Assembly (NCBI GenBank): GCA_027420455.1
Contig: DAIBJA010000036.1
Coordinates: 1 to 57,527 of the forward strand
DNA length: 57,527 bases
Direction of reading: 5' to 3'
Origin: Clostridia bacterium
GTDB lineage: Bacteria > Bacillota > Sulfobacillia > JAJZYS01 > JAJYTV01
In this document: in pieces, positions 20,187-30,122 of the stretch
Position numbering within the stretch: the first letter of the stretch is position 1
Layout: every line of letters starts with the position of its first letter
The notes under the pieces: model-generated
The model's database searches: none
What the model was told of the DNA's origin: nothing
What the model saw: only the letters and a program-made list of their open reading frames with translations
Made by a program: the position numbers and the translations under genes

Positions 20187-20349
20187 TTCTTTCTCCGGAC
20201 GTTTTTTGAAGAGTCGGTCTCTGATGCGGCTTTAAGTATAGATGGCCTGAAAAGAGGGCGGAAATGCCGTGGATTTAGGCATTCCCTTTGTAGGTAGAAG
20301 GAGTGGTCACTCTCTACGCCACAGCCTCGTGCAGAAGGGAGGTGCGAAA

Positions 20350-20448
20350 GTGCATCTCATAACCCAGATCGCTCTAGGTATCATTGCCTCGCTGATCGCC
20401 GGATGCCTCATCTTGGGCTTCGAGATCCTAACCGGACTCGTGCATTGA
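20350..20448 (+). CDS. 32-aa hydrophobic peptide (holin-like or type I toxin-like, function unknown)
   Basis: GTG start with GGGAGG; VHLITQIALGIIASLIAGCLILGFEILTGLVH. Confidence 0.35.
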   Translation: MHLITQIALGIIASLIAGCLILGFEILTGLVH

Positions 20449-20571
20449 GGAGGAGGAGGTGGCGGCCGATGCGTCACCGAAACTTGGCCACGAGGAGCTT
20501 GCCTCCTTGCGAACTCGCCCCCCGCCGCCTTCCAGCGGCCAGTCCGTCGCAAGACGGAACGACGGGGGGTG

Positions 20572-20676
20572 GTGCATCTGGCCATACACCTGGTCCTGTC
20601 CGTGAAGGTCGCCTTGGCGACAATCGCGTTCGCGGGTACTGTGGTCGCGGCAAGGTCCCGAGCAAAACGAAAGTAG
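20572..20676 (+). CDS. 34-aa hydrophobic peptide with a basic tail (holin-like or type I toxin-like, function unknown)
   Basis: GTG start preceded by a G-rich RBS; VHLAIHLVLSVKVALATIAFAGTVVAARSRAKRK. Confidence 0.35.
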   Translation: MHLAIHLVLSVKVALATIAFAGTVVAARSRAKRK

Positions 20677-20785
20677 CCCGTTCGTGGCGGGCTACCTAGC
20701 CGGGAAAACCTAGACAGATCACTCTGCGACGGGTCGGACCGCTGGCAACTGGGAGCGTTCTTCTTTGCGGGAGGCGCTCCCGGTT
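20674..20785 (+). terminator. two consecutive hairpins after the 34-aa ORF
   Basis: TAGCCCG-N7-CGGGCTA (20674-20694) and AACTGGGAGCG ... CGCTCCCGGTT (20747-20785, one G-T pair). Confidence 0.55.
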
Positions 20786-20931
20786 GTTCTATGCGGAAAA
20801 CCGCCTTACTACACACACAGTACCTACCACCGGCCTTGTATGTCAACCGGACGACTTGACTCACAATTAAAGTACTCGAAACTGAGTCGTTGCCTCAGAA
20901 ACAAAAGGTACTCGAAGGGAGGGTTGTCCCC

Positions 20932-21093
20932 ATGGCGCGAAGTCACGTTCCAGACCTGTCCCGGAGGGAGGTGCTGGACGTGCCCCTCCTGTTCAAGGAA
21001 CGCCAGGTGGTCTGCGTTGCTCGTGATGACCACGTCTGCTGCATGGTCCCGGCGTGTACCTGCGGTGGCGGCCGCCCAGTCCCTTCACAATAG
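20932..21093 (+). CDS. small Cys-rich hypothetical protein
   Basis: MARSHVPDLSRREVLDVPLLFKERQVVCVARDDHVCCMVPACTCGGGRPVPSQ; GGGAGGG upstream. Confidence 0.3.
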   Translation: MARSHVPDLSRREVLDVPLLFKERQVVCVARDDHVCCMVPACTCGGGRPVPSQ

Positions 21094-21301
21094 TCTCCGC
21101 GACAAATTCGGCCAACACCGCCTGGGAGACGATCGGGGCAGAGAACAGCCCGGAGTTGACGAGCAGCTGGCACTGCATGTTGGCCCTGCATGGTCATCCT
21201 CTCGACAGACCTCGCCATTCGACCTTGTCGCCCGCGGGGATGTACATGCCGCGTCCGGACCGGGTGCGGCATAGAATCCCCGAAGGGGGGGTGGCACGTT
21301 C

Positions 21302-21523
21302 ATGGCCGAGATGGATCCTGGCGGTCCGTCCGACGTCGAGTTGGAGCAGGCATGCGAGGTCATCATCAGCCGGCGCGTATCCGCCTTGGGATGCCGCAAC
21401 TGATGGCGGGTGCTGGACTGCGACCCCGAGCTGGTCCATGGAGCCATTCGTGCGTGGGCGAACCACACTCGACCCCTCTCAGATATTGCAGACGACCTCA
21501 GGAGGGCTTTGGGGGAGGGGTAG
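21302..21523 (+). pseudogene. small hypothetical ORF with an in-frame TGA, directly upstream of the recombinase
   Basis: MAEMDPGGPSDVELEQACEVIISRRVSALGCRN-TGA-WRVLDCDPELVHGAIRAWANHTRPLSDIADDLRRALGEG; frame continues to TAG at 21521, 3 nt before the recombinase ATG. Confidence 0.35.
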
Positions 21524-21526
21524 TAC

Positions 21527-23038
21527 ATGCGGGTGGCACTGTACTGCCGAATCTCCACGGATGAGGACCTGCAACGATACTCGCTTTTGAACCAGGAGGC
21601 GTCGTTACGCCGGTACGCCGAAGAACGGGGCTGGGAGATCTCCGGCGTCTTCGTGGATCGGGTCAGTGGCAGCAAGGACAAGCGTCCAGGCCTCAGCCGC
21701 ATTCTCGAGTCGCTGTCGATCGGGGACGCCGACGCGGTAGTGGTCACGGAGCAAGATCGGCTGAGCCGTCTGGACGAGATCCCGTGGGCCCTCCTCAAGC
21801 AAACCTTTCGGGACTCCGGGGCGCGGTTCTTTACCCTGTCGGGCGAAGTGGATTTCCACAACGAGGACGACGAGTTCTCGGCCGACATCATGGCGCTCAT
21901 CGACCGCCGGCGGCGCAAGACCATCGTGAGACAGATGGTTCGCGGCCGGGCGGGAGCGGCCAAGAGAGGGGAGTGGCTAGGACGCCTTCCCTTCGGATAC
22001 CGCAGGAGTCCCGAAACAAAGCATCTTGAGCCTCATCCTGCCGAGTCCCAGATGGTTCGGCAGATCTTTCAGCACTTCAGCCAACAGAAGATGGGCAGCA
22101 TGCGCCTAGCGGCCCTGATGCGGGACCTCATTCCGACAAGACGTGTCGACCAGGCGTTCATCATTCATGTGTTGCGCAACCCGGTATACAGAGGCGACCT
22201 GGTGATGGAGGTCGGTGGGGAAAGCATATGCGTCGAAGGGGCACATGAGCCGATCGTCAGCCGGGATCTCTGGGAGACATGCAACCAGCTAATGAACAGG
22301 AGGAGCGCCGAGAACAAGAAGTCCAGGATCGAGAGCACCGTCGGGCTCGTTGCCGGCATGGTCTACTGCGCCGACTGCGGGCAGATCCTGTCGCCCACCA
22401 CGGCCACGAAACGGGTAGGAGATGAGCTGTTTCGCTACCACTACTACCGGCACGTTCGCCAGCACCGGGACAAGGAGTTGCCTGACGGACGCCTTTGCCG
22501 TGCGGCGCATCGGGCCGAACAGGTAGACGCGAACGTCCGAGCCCAACTGACCCGCATTGCCACCTCGCCGGCCGCAAGGCGCCAGCTGCTCCGCCGCCTG
22601 GGGGACAGCAAGGAGGCAGAGCAGCTCGAAGCGAGGCAGCGGGAATTCAGTGATCAGATTGCGTCCTTGCGCCGAAAGCAGGAGCGACTCCTGCAGCTCT
22701 TCCTCTCGGGGGACTGGGATCGGAGCCGCCTCAACGCGGAGAAGAGAAACCTGGATCGCAGCATCGCGACCCTCGAAGGTGAGCTGAGCGATGTGCAGGG
22801 GAAGCTGCGGCTCGCCCGGGTGGGCGTCTTCAGCCTCGATCTGCTCGCGGAGACGTTCGCGGTGGCGGCGGACATGGCGAGCCTATCCTTCAGCGACCAG
22901 CAAACGGTCGTGCGCGGGCTCGTCGACCGTGTGGAGATCCAGGGCGACGGGCGGGTGAAGGTGATCGCCAAGGTGTCCGTGGCCGCACCTGAGGCAACTG
23001 CGACGCAGTTTGTACACCGTGGCACTGGAGCAGGATAA
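21527..23038 (+). CDS. large serine recombinase (site-specific integrase/excisionase)
   Basis: MRVALYCRISTDEDLQRYSLLNQ catalytic Ser region, DAVVVTEQDRLSR, recombinase domain (GRLPFGYRR...), zinc-ribbon-like YCADCGQIL...GRLCRAA, coiled-coil C-terminus; full length, 503 aa. Confidence 0.95.
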   Translation: MRVALYCRISTDEDLQRYSLLNQEASLRRYAEERGWEISGVFVDRVSGSKDKRPGLSRILESLSIGDADAVVVTEQDRLSRLDEIPWALLKQTFRDSGARFFTLSGEVDFHNEDDEFSADIMALIDRRRRKTIVRQMVRGRAGAAKRGEWLGRLPFGYRRSPETKHLEPHPAESQMVRQIFQHFSQQKMGSMRLAALMRDLIPTRRVDQAFIIHVLRNPVYRGDLVMEVGGESICVEGAHEPIVSRDLWETCNQLMNRRSAENKKSRIESTVGLVAGMVYCADCGQILSPTTATKRVGDELFRYHYYRHVRQHRDKELPDGRLCRAAHRAEQVDANVRAQLTRIATSPAARRQLLRRLGDSKEAEQLEARQREFSDQIASLRRKQERLLQLFLSGDWDRSRLNAEKRNLDRSIATLEGELSDVQGKLRLARVGVFSLDLLAETFAVAADMASLSFSDQQTVVRGLVDRVEIQGDGRVKVIAKVSVAAPEATATQFVHRGTGAG

Positions 23039-23147
23039 TCCGAATGTCAAACCGAACTCGGTGGCCGCCGATCTGAGCCGGGTTGCCGACACCGTCGTCG
23101 CCGCTCTGGAACATCGGCAGCTCCAGCCTCTCCTTATCGGACGCTGA
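23031..23147 (+). pseudogene. dpaB: 3' fragment of the dipicolinate synthase subunit B gene (C-terminal 38 codons plus stop)
   Basis: QDNPNVKPNSVAADLSRVADTVVAALEHRQLQPLLIGR*; resembles the remembered SpoVFB C-terminus (GQDDPFKKPNSMVA...TIEKAL..QQLQPILVE) and lies immediately upstream of asd-dapG-dapA, where spoVFB sits in Bacillus. Confidence 0.8.
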
Positions 23148-23165
23148 CTTGGACGGAGGATCGCC

Positions 23166-24182
23166 TTGCAAAGCGTTAATATCGTGATCGTCGGGGCCGC
23201 CGGACTGGTCGGCCAGGAGATTGCCGGGGTTCTCGCCGAGCACACAAGTGCGTTGCCCGTGGGAGAGATCCGCCTCGTCGCGAGCGACCGGTCGGCAGGA
23301 CACGAGCTCGTTGCGCTCGGTCGCCGCCTCACCGTCGAGGCCATTTCCGTCGAGAGTTTCCGCGACATGGACTTCGCGTTCTTCGCCGCTCCCAACGACG
23401 TGTCGGCGCATTATGCCCCGATCGCCGCGCAGGCGGGGGCGGTCGCCATCGACAAGTCGAGCCACTTCCGCATGCAGGGCGGCATCCCCCTGGTCGTGCC
23501 CGAGGTGAACTTCGACCACATCGGAGCCGACGACCGCATCATCGCGAGCCCCAACTGCTCGACCATCCAGCTCGTCATGGCCCTCGGGCCGCTCGATCGC
23601 GCGTTCGGGATCACACGGGTCATCGTCAGCACCTACCAGTCTGTCTCAGGCAGCGGCCGCGAGGCGCTCGACGGCCTCGAGGCCGAGACGAGGGCGTGGG
23701 CGGCGGGAGAGGCGACTGAGCCGAGGGCTTATCGCGACCCGATCGCCTTCAACGTGCTGGCGCAGTGCGACGCGTTCCAGTCGGACGGCTTCACCAAGGA
23801 AGAACTGAAACTGCGCCAGGAGACGCGCAAGATTCTGGGCAGGCCCGACCTCCCGCTCGCCGCGACCGCGGTGCGTGTTCCGGTCCGAGTCGGGCACGCG
23901 GAAGCGGTCAGCGTGGAGTTCGCGCGCAAGGTGAGTCCCGAAGAGGCCCGGGAACTTTTGCGAGGCCAGCGCGGGGTGCGCATCGTGGACGATCCGGCGG
24001 CGGAGATCTACCCGACGCCGCTCGCGGCGGCCGGCCAGGATGACGTGCTCGTGGGCAGGATGCGCCAGGATCCCGATCGTGACGATACGCTGCACTTCTT
24101 CGTTGTTGCCGACAACCTGCGCAAGGGCGCGGCGACCAACGCCGTGCAGATCGCGGAGGCGTTATGGCTGAAAAGGAACTGA
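23166..24182 (+). CDS. asd: aspartate-semialdehyde dehydrogenase
   Basis: VNIVIVGAAGLVGQEIAGVL, ASPNCSTIQLVMALGPLDRAFGI, STYQSVSGSGREALDGL; TTG start with GGAGG. Confidence 0.95.
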   Translation: MQSVNIVIVGAAGLVGQEIAGVLAEHTSALPVGEIRLVASDRSAGHELVALGRRLTVEAISVESFRDMDFAFFAAPNDVSAHYAPIAAQAGAVAIDKSSHFRMQGGIPLVVPEVNFDHIGADDRIIASPNCSTIQLVMALGPLDRAFGITRVIVSTYQSVSGSGREALDGLEAETRAWAAGEATEPRAYRDPIAFNVLAQCDAFQSDGFTKEELKLRQETRKILGRPDLPLAATAVRVPVRVGHAEAVSVEFARKVSPEEARELLRGQRGVRIVDDPAAEIYPTPLAAAGQDDVLVGRMRQDPDRDDTLHFFVVADNLRKGAATNAVQIAEALWLKRN

Positions 24183-25393
24183 TCGTCCAGAAGTTTGGCG
24201 GCACCTCCGTCGTGGACTACGAGCATCGCGCGCGGGTCGCGCAAATCGTGCAGTCCGCCGTGCAGGAGGGCCTGCGCAGTGTCGTCGTCGTATCGGCGCC
24301 CGGCAGACTCGGCGATGCCTACGCCACCGACACCCTGCTGCAGCTGGTGGAAAACGAGGGGGCCAAGGTTCCCGCGCGCGAAACCGATCTCCTTCTGGCT
24401 TGCGGCGAGATCATCTCCGCCGTGGTGATGGCTGGACATCTGCGCAAAGAGGGCGTGCCCGCCCGTGCGCTGACGGGCCCTCAGGCAGGCATCGAGACGG
24501 ACGGCCGCTTCGGAGACGCCAAGATCCTGCGGGTGGACCCCGGGCCGCTCAGCGCTGTGCTGGACGAGGGGCTGGTGCCTGTGGTGGCCGGCTTCCAGGG
24601 CAGGACGCCACAGGGCGAGATCGCGACGCTCGGCCGCGGCGGGTCGGATACGTCCGCAGCTGCGATCGGTGCGGCCTTGGGCGCAGACTATGTCGACATC
24701 TACACGGACGTCGACGGCGTCAAGACGGCTGATCCGCGCATTGTGCCCGAGGCCAGGACGATCAGTGCCCTCGATTACGATGAACTCTTCCAGATGGCAC
24801 AGGCTGGCGCCAAGGTTGTGCATCCGCGCGCGGTCGAGGTGGCCCGCCAGGCCCGTGTGCCCCTGCGCGTCCGCTCGACGGTGGGGGATGAGGCCGGCAC
24901 CGTCATCGGCGGAGCGCGCCTGCAGGACCTGTGGCATGCGCGCAGGCCGGAGAACACCGTCGTCGGCGTCACAGACCGTTCGGATATCGGCGAAGTCATC
25001 GTGGCAACACCGAAGGGTAGCGAGCGCACCGCCATCGAGGCGAAGATCTTTCAGGTTCTGGCCTCGCATGGCATCTCGGCCGACATGATCTCGGTCTCGC
25101 CGGGCCGTGTGGCGTTCATCGTCGCGCAGACGCAGCTTGCCGATGCCGGCCGGCTGGTCGGCGGTCTCGGACTGCCGGTCGAGACGCGGGACGACGTCGC
25201 CAAGGTGGCGATCATCGGCTCGGCCATCGCGGGGCTGCCAGGCGTGATGGCAACCCTGATGGAAGGGCTCCTCGCGGCGGGTGTCGAGATCCTTGAAACG
25301 TCGGACTCCCACTCCTCGATCGCTTGTCTTGTCCCCGAAGGGCGTCGCATCGACGCGGTGCGCACCCTGCACCGCCAGTTCCATCTTTCCTGA
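24164..25393 (+). CDS. dapG: aspartate kinase
   Basis: IVQKFGGTSV, GRGGSDTSAAAIGAALGADYVDIYTDVDGVKTADPRIVPEA, ACT region; overlaps the end of asd. Confidence 0.95.
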   Translation: MAEKELIVQKFGGTSVVDYEHRARVAQIVQSAVQEGLRSVVVVSAPGRLGDAYATDTLLQLVENEGAKVPARETDLLLACGEIISAVVMAGHLRKEGVPARALTGPQAGIETDGRFGDAKILRVDPGPLSAVLDEGLVPVVAGFQGRTPQGEIATLGRGGSDTSAAAIGAALGADYVDIYTDVDGVKTADPRIVPEARTISALDYDELFQMAQAGAKVVHPRAVEVARQARVPLRVRSTVGDEAGTVIGGARLQDLWHARRPENTVVGVTDRSDIGEVIVATPKGSERTAIEAKIFQVLASHGISADMISVSPGRVAFIVAQTQLADAGRLVGGLGLPVETRDDVAKVAIIGSAIAGLPGVMATLMEGLLAAGVEILETSDSHSSIACLVPEGRRIDAVRTLHRQFHLS

Positions 25394-25417
25394 CCGACTG
25401 CGGAAGGAGGCATCAGG

Positions 25418-26299
25418 ATGCCGACAGGAAGGCTCTTGACGGCCATGGCCACGCCATTCGACCAGGATCTCGCCGTGGATCTCCGTAAGGTGAAGACCCT
25501 GGCCCTGCAGCTTGTGGAAGACGCGTCGGACGGCATCGTCGTGGCCGGTACGACCGGCGAGTCGCCAACCCTGAGCGAACGTGAGAAGCTCGATCTCTTC
25601 ACGGCGGTCGTGGATGCGGTCGGCGACAGGGCAGACGTCTGGGCGAACACCGGCAACTATGACACGCGAACATCGATCGCGCTCAGCCGCGAGGCCGAGA
25701 AGCTGGGCGTCCATGGGGTCATGCTGGTGGTCCCCTATTACAACAGGCCGCCGCAGGAAGGGCTTTACCACCACTTCCGCGCCATCGCCGAGGCGATCGA
25801 GGTGCCGGCGATGCTCTATAATGTGCCGTCGCGCACGGGACAGAACATGACGGCCGATACGGTGCTCCGCCTTCAGGCGGACTGCCCGAACATCGTGGCC
25901 GTCAAGGAGGCGTCGGGCAACTTCGAGCAGGCGGCCGAGATCGTCAAGGGTTCGCGCCAGGACTTTGCGCTCTACTCCGGTGACGACAAGGCGACACTGC
26001 CGCTCCTCTCCATCGGCGGCATGGGTGTGGTGTCGGTGGCGTCGCACCTCGTTGGCGCACGCATCCGGCGCATGATGGATGCATACCTCACAGGCCAGGT
26101 GCGGGTGGCACAGGAACTGCACCTTTCGCTCCTGCCGCTCTTCACCGGGCTCTTCGTCACGTCGAGCCCAATCCCGCTCAAGTGGGCTATGAAGGCGGTG
26201 GGACGCGACATCGGCGGCGTCAGGCCGCCTCTTGGCCCTCCGAGTGCATCCGAGGAGGCGTTCCTGCACAGCCTTCTCCATGATCAGGGCCTCAGGTGA
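25418..26299 (+). CDS. dapA: 4-hydroxy-tetrahydrodipicolinate synthase
   Basis: GRLLTAMATPFDQD, VVAGTTGESPTLSEREK, VVPYYNRPPQEGLYHHF, LYNVPSRTGQNM, VAVKEASGN. Confidence 0.96.
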   Translation: MPTGRLLTAMATPFDQDLAVDLRKVKTLALQLVEDASDGIVVAGTTGESPTLSEREKLDLFTAVVDAVGDRADVWANTGNYDTRTSIALSREAEKLGVHGVMLVVPYYNRPPQEGLYHHFRAIAEAIEVPAMLYNVPSRTGQNMTADTVLRLQADCPNIVAVKEASGNFEQAAEIVKGSRQDFALYSGDDKATLPLLSIGGMGVVSVASHLVGARIRRMMDAYLTGQVRVAQELHLSLLPLFTGLFVTSSPIPLKWAMKAVGRDIGGVRPPLGPPSASEEAFLHSLLHDQGLR

Positions 26300-26320
26300 T
26301 AGCCGACGCGGCAGGTTCGG

Positions 26321-26349
26321 TTGCGGCGGTTGGGTCCAGCGGCTATACT
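26321..26349 (+). promoter_or_regulatory. candidate sigma-A promoter upstream of RNase J
   Basis: TTGCGG - 17 bp - TATACT. Confidence 0.5.
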
Positions 26350-26440
26350 GAATCCCAGATACTTGTGTACGGACCTGCGCTGAGGGCATGCGAAGCTGCC
26401 GCGGGGTCGCCAGGACGTCGGGCGACAAGCCGGGGCAGCG

Positions 26441-26464
26441 GGGCGCTGATGTGCGCCCTTGTTT
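26441..26464 (+). terminator. terminator-like hairpin inside the RNase J leader
   Basis: GGGCGC-TGATGT-GCGCCC followed by TTGTTT, between the candidate promoter and the start codon. Confidence 0.45.
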
Positions 26465-26538
26465 GCCATAGGCGCTTGCATTGACCGCGCTCGCGGGAGC
26501 GCGCGTCCAGGCCTGCGCACGTGGGAGGTAAAATCAGT

Positions 26539-28242
<1,704 letters not shown>

Positions 28243-28244
28243 GC

Positions 28245-29114
28245 ATGTCCCGTCGTGCGCAGGCCGGCCTAGCCGTCCTGTTCGCGAACCTGGTCTGGTC
28301 CACCACCTATCCTGTCTCGCAACTCGCGCTGTCGATCGGCGCAGGACGCCTTGCCGCCCTGCGCTTCCTCATTTCCGGCGTCATCGCCCTGCCGCTGCTC
28401 TGGGGACAGAGCCTGCCGCGTGGACGCATGCTCCTGGCGGCGGTCGGGCTCGGCCTGCTGGGCTTCAGCGTCGCCTTTTTGCTGCAAATTGAGGGCATCC
28501 GCCTTGCCGGGGCGTCGCTTGCCGCCATCTCGATTGCCCTCGAGCCTCTGGCCACGGTGATCGTCGCGCGGCTCTGGCTCAAGGAGCCTCTGCCGCGTCT
28601 CGCGCCTGTTGGCTTCCTCGTCGCCACGGTAGGCACATGGCTCCTGGCGGGGGCTCCGCGGCCGGGCCACGACGCGAATCTCCCGGGTATTCTCCTGCTC
28701 GTCGCAGCGGCGGCGTGCTTCGGCTTCTACAATGTGTTTTCGAAGCCCGTCACGGAACAGGTGGGCGAGCTGCCCTTGACCGTCATCGGTGCCCTCGCGG
28801 CCGGCGTCGCATTCCTGCCGTGGCTTTGGTTCGGCCCTCCGGTCGTCAGCATGCCGCGCGCTGATGTGCTTTGGGCGGTCTATCTGGCCGTGGGGCCGAC
28901 CCTTCTGGGCTACTTTCTCTGGTTCTACGCGGTGCGGCGCGCCGAAGTCGGATTCGCGGCGCTCTTTCTCTATGTCCAGCCGGTCGTGGGGGCGCTGCTC
29001 AGCTGGCTTTGGCTTGGCCAGGGATTGACGCCGCTCGAGATCGTCGGCGGCGTCGCCGTGCTCGCGGCGGTCTATCTCGGCGTGCGGCCGGAGCGTGTCA
29101 TCGAACGCACGTGA
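28245..29114 (+). CDS. EamA/DMT-family transporter
   Basis: Ten hydrophobic segments; NLVWSTTYPVSQLAL, LEPLATVIVARLWLKEPL, VQPVVGALLSWLWLGQGLTPLEIVGG. Confidence 0.88.
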   Translation: MSRRAQAGLAVLFANLVWSTTYPVSQLALSIGAGRLAALRFLISGVIALPLLWGQSLPRGRMLLAAVGLGLLGFSVAFLLQIEGIRLAGASLAAISIALEPLATVIVARLWLKEPLPRLAPVGFLVATVGTWLLAGAPRPGHDANLPGILLLVAAAACFGFYNVFSKPVTEQVGELPLTVIGALAAGVAFLPWLWFGPPVVSMPRADVLWAVYLAVGPTLLGYFLWFYAVRRAEVGFAALFLYVQPVVGALLSWLWLGQGLTPLEIVGGVAVLAAVYLGVRPERVIERT

Positions 29115-29155
29115 AGCGCGTGCGGGCATGCTAGTGGGCGAGGAGGAACGCCCAG

Positions 29156-29977
29156 GTGACGAAGCCCGCCGAGGACTCCGAGGAGGCCAAAGAGGCCGCG
29201 CGTGCCCAAGACAACATTACGTCGCTGGGCACGTCCGACGTGCCCAGGGCCCGCAGTCCGATCCACTGCCTGACGGTGATCGGCCAGGTGGAGGGGCATA
29301 TCCTTCTGCCGAGCCAGAACAAGACGACGAAGTACGAGCACGTGATCCCGCAACTCGTGGCCATCGAGGAGGATCCTGACGTCAAGGGACTTCTCATTGT
29401 GCTGAATACGGTGGGCGGCGACGTCGAGGCAGGGCTCGCCATCGCCGAGCTGATCGCCGGGCTCAGCAAGCCTACGGTGAGCCTGGTGCTTGGCGGCGGA
29501 CACTCGATCGGCGTGCCGATCGCCGTCGCTGCGGACTGCGCCTACATCGCGCCGACGGCGACGATGACCGTGCACCCACTGCGACTGAACGGCCAGGTGA
29601 TCGGCGTACCGCAGACGTACGAGTACATCGATCGCATGCAGGACCGCGTCATCCGCTTCATCGCGCGTCATTCGCGAATCGGCGAGGCGCACCTCAAGGA
29701 GCTCATGCTGCGCACAGGGGAATTGGCGCGCGATGTGGGCACGGTGCTCGTAGGCCAGGAGGCTGTTCGCGAGGGCATCATCGACCGGGTGGGCACCCTG
29801 CAGGATGCCATGGCGGAGGTGGGGCGCCGCATCCGCGAGCGAGAGACAGGGGGTGGGACAATTGATGTGGACGATCGTGGCTCCGGAGATCATCTGGCAG
29901 CAGCTGTCGGAGGAGAGCGTGAGGGTGCGTACGCACCAGCAGGGCTTCGTCGTCGTCCGCGCAAGTCGCGATGGTGA
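29156..29977 (+). CDS. tepA: ClpP-fold protease TepA/YmfB (SDH-type Clp serine protease)
   Basis: [85 protein letters not shown]; synteny. Confidence 0.92.
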   Translation: MTKPAEDSEEAKEAARAQDNITSLGTSDVPRARSPIHCLTVIGQVEGHILLPSQNKTTKYEHVIPQLVAIEEDPDVKGLLIVLNTVGGDVEAGLAIAELIAGLSKPTVSLVLGGGHSIGVPIAVAADCAYIAPTATMTVHPLRLNGQVIGVPQTYEYIDRMQDRVIRFIARHSRIGEAHLKELMLRTGELARDVGTVLVGQEAVREGIIDRVGTLQDAMAEVGRRIRERETGGGTIDVDDRGSGDHLAAAVGGEREGAYAPAGLRRRPRKSRW

Positions 29978-30065
29978 CGAGGTGCTGGAACGCCTGATCG
30001 CGACCGATCCCCAACTCTACCTCGATCCCGCGCTTCAGCCGGGGGGGCCGCCGCCAGGCCCCTGA
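29865..30065 (+). CDS. YlzJ-like protein
   Basis: [66 protein letters not shown]; the [14 protein letters not shown] end matches the YlzJ family; sits directly after tepA as in Bacillus. Confidence 0.78.
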   Translation: MWTIVAPEIIWQQLSEESVRVRTHQQGFVVVRASRDGDEVLERLIATDPQLYLDPALQPGGPPPGP

Positions 30066-30122
30066 CCGGGAGGAAAGGGACCGCCGGCGCCAGAAACTCC
30101 TCCTGAGAGGGAGGCCGAAGCG

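Noticed and set aside
21401-21403. Selenocysteine/readthrough interpretation of the in-frame TGA
   Set aside because: No SECIS-like evidence or conserved redox motif; decay or two short ORFs is simpler.
18000-23038. Complete prophage
   Set aside because: No capsid, tail, terminase or lysis modules are readable in the window; only recombinases and tiny ORFs.
24008-26428. 806-aa ORF on the minus strand
   Set aside because: Antisense shadow of asd-dapG-dapA caused by high GC; the plus-strand proteins are well-recognised families.
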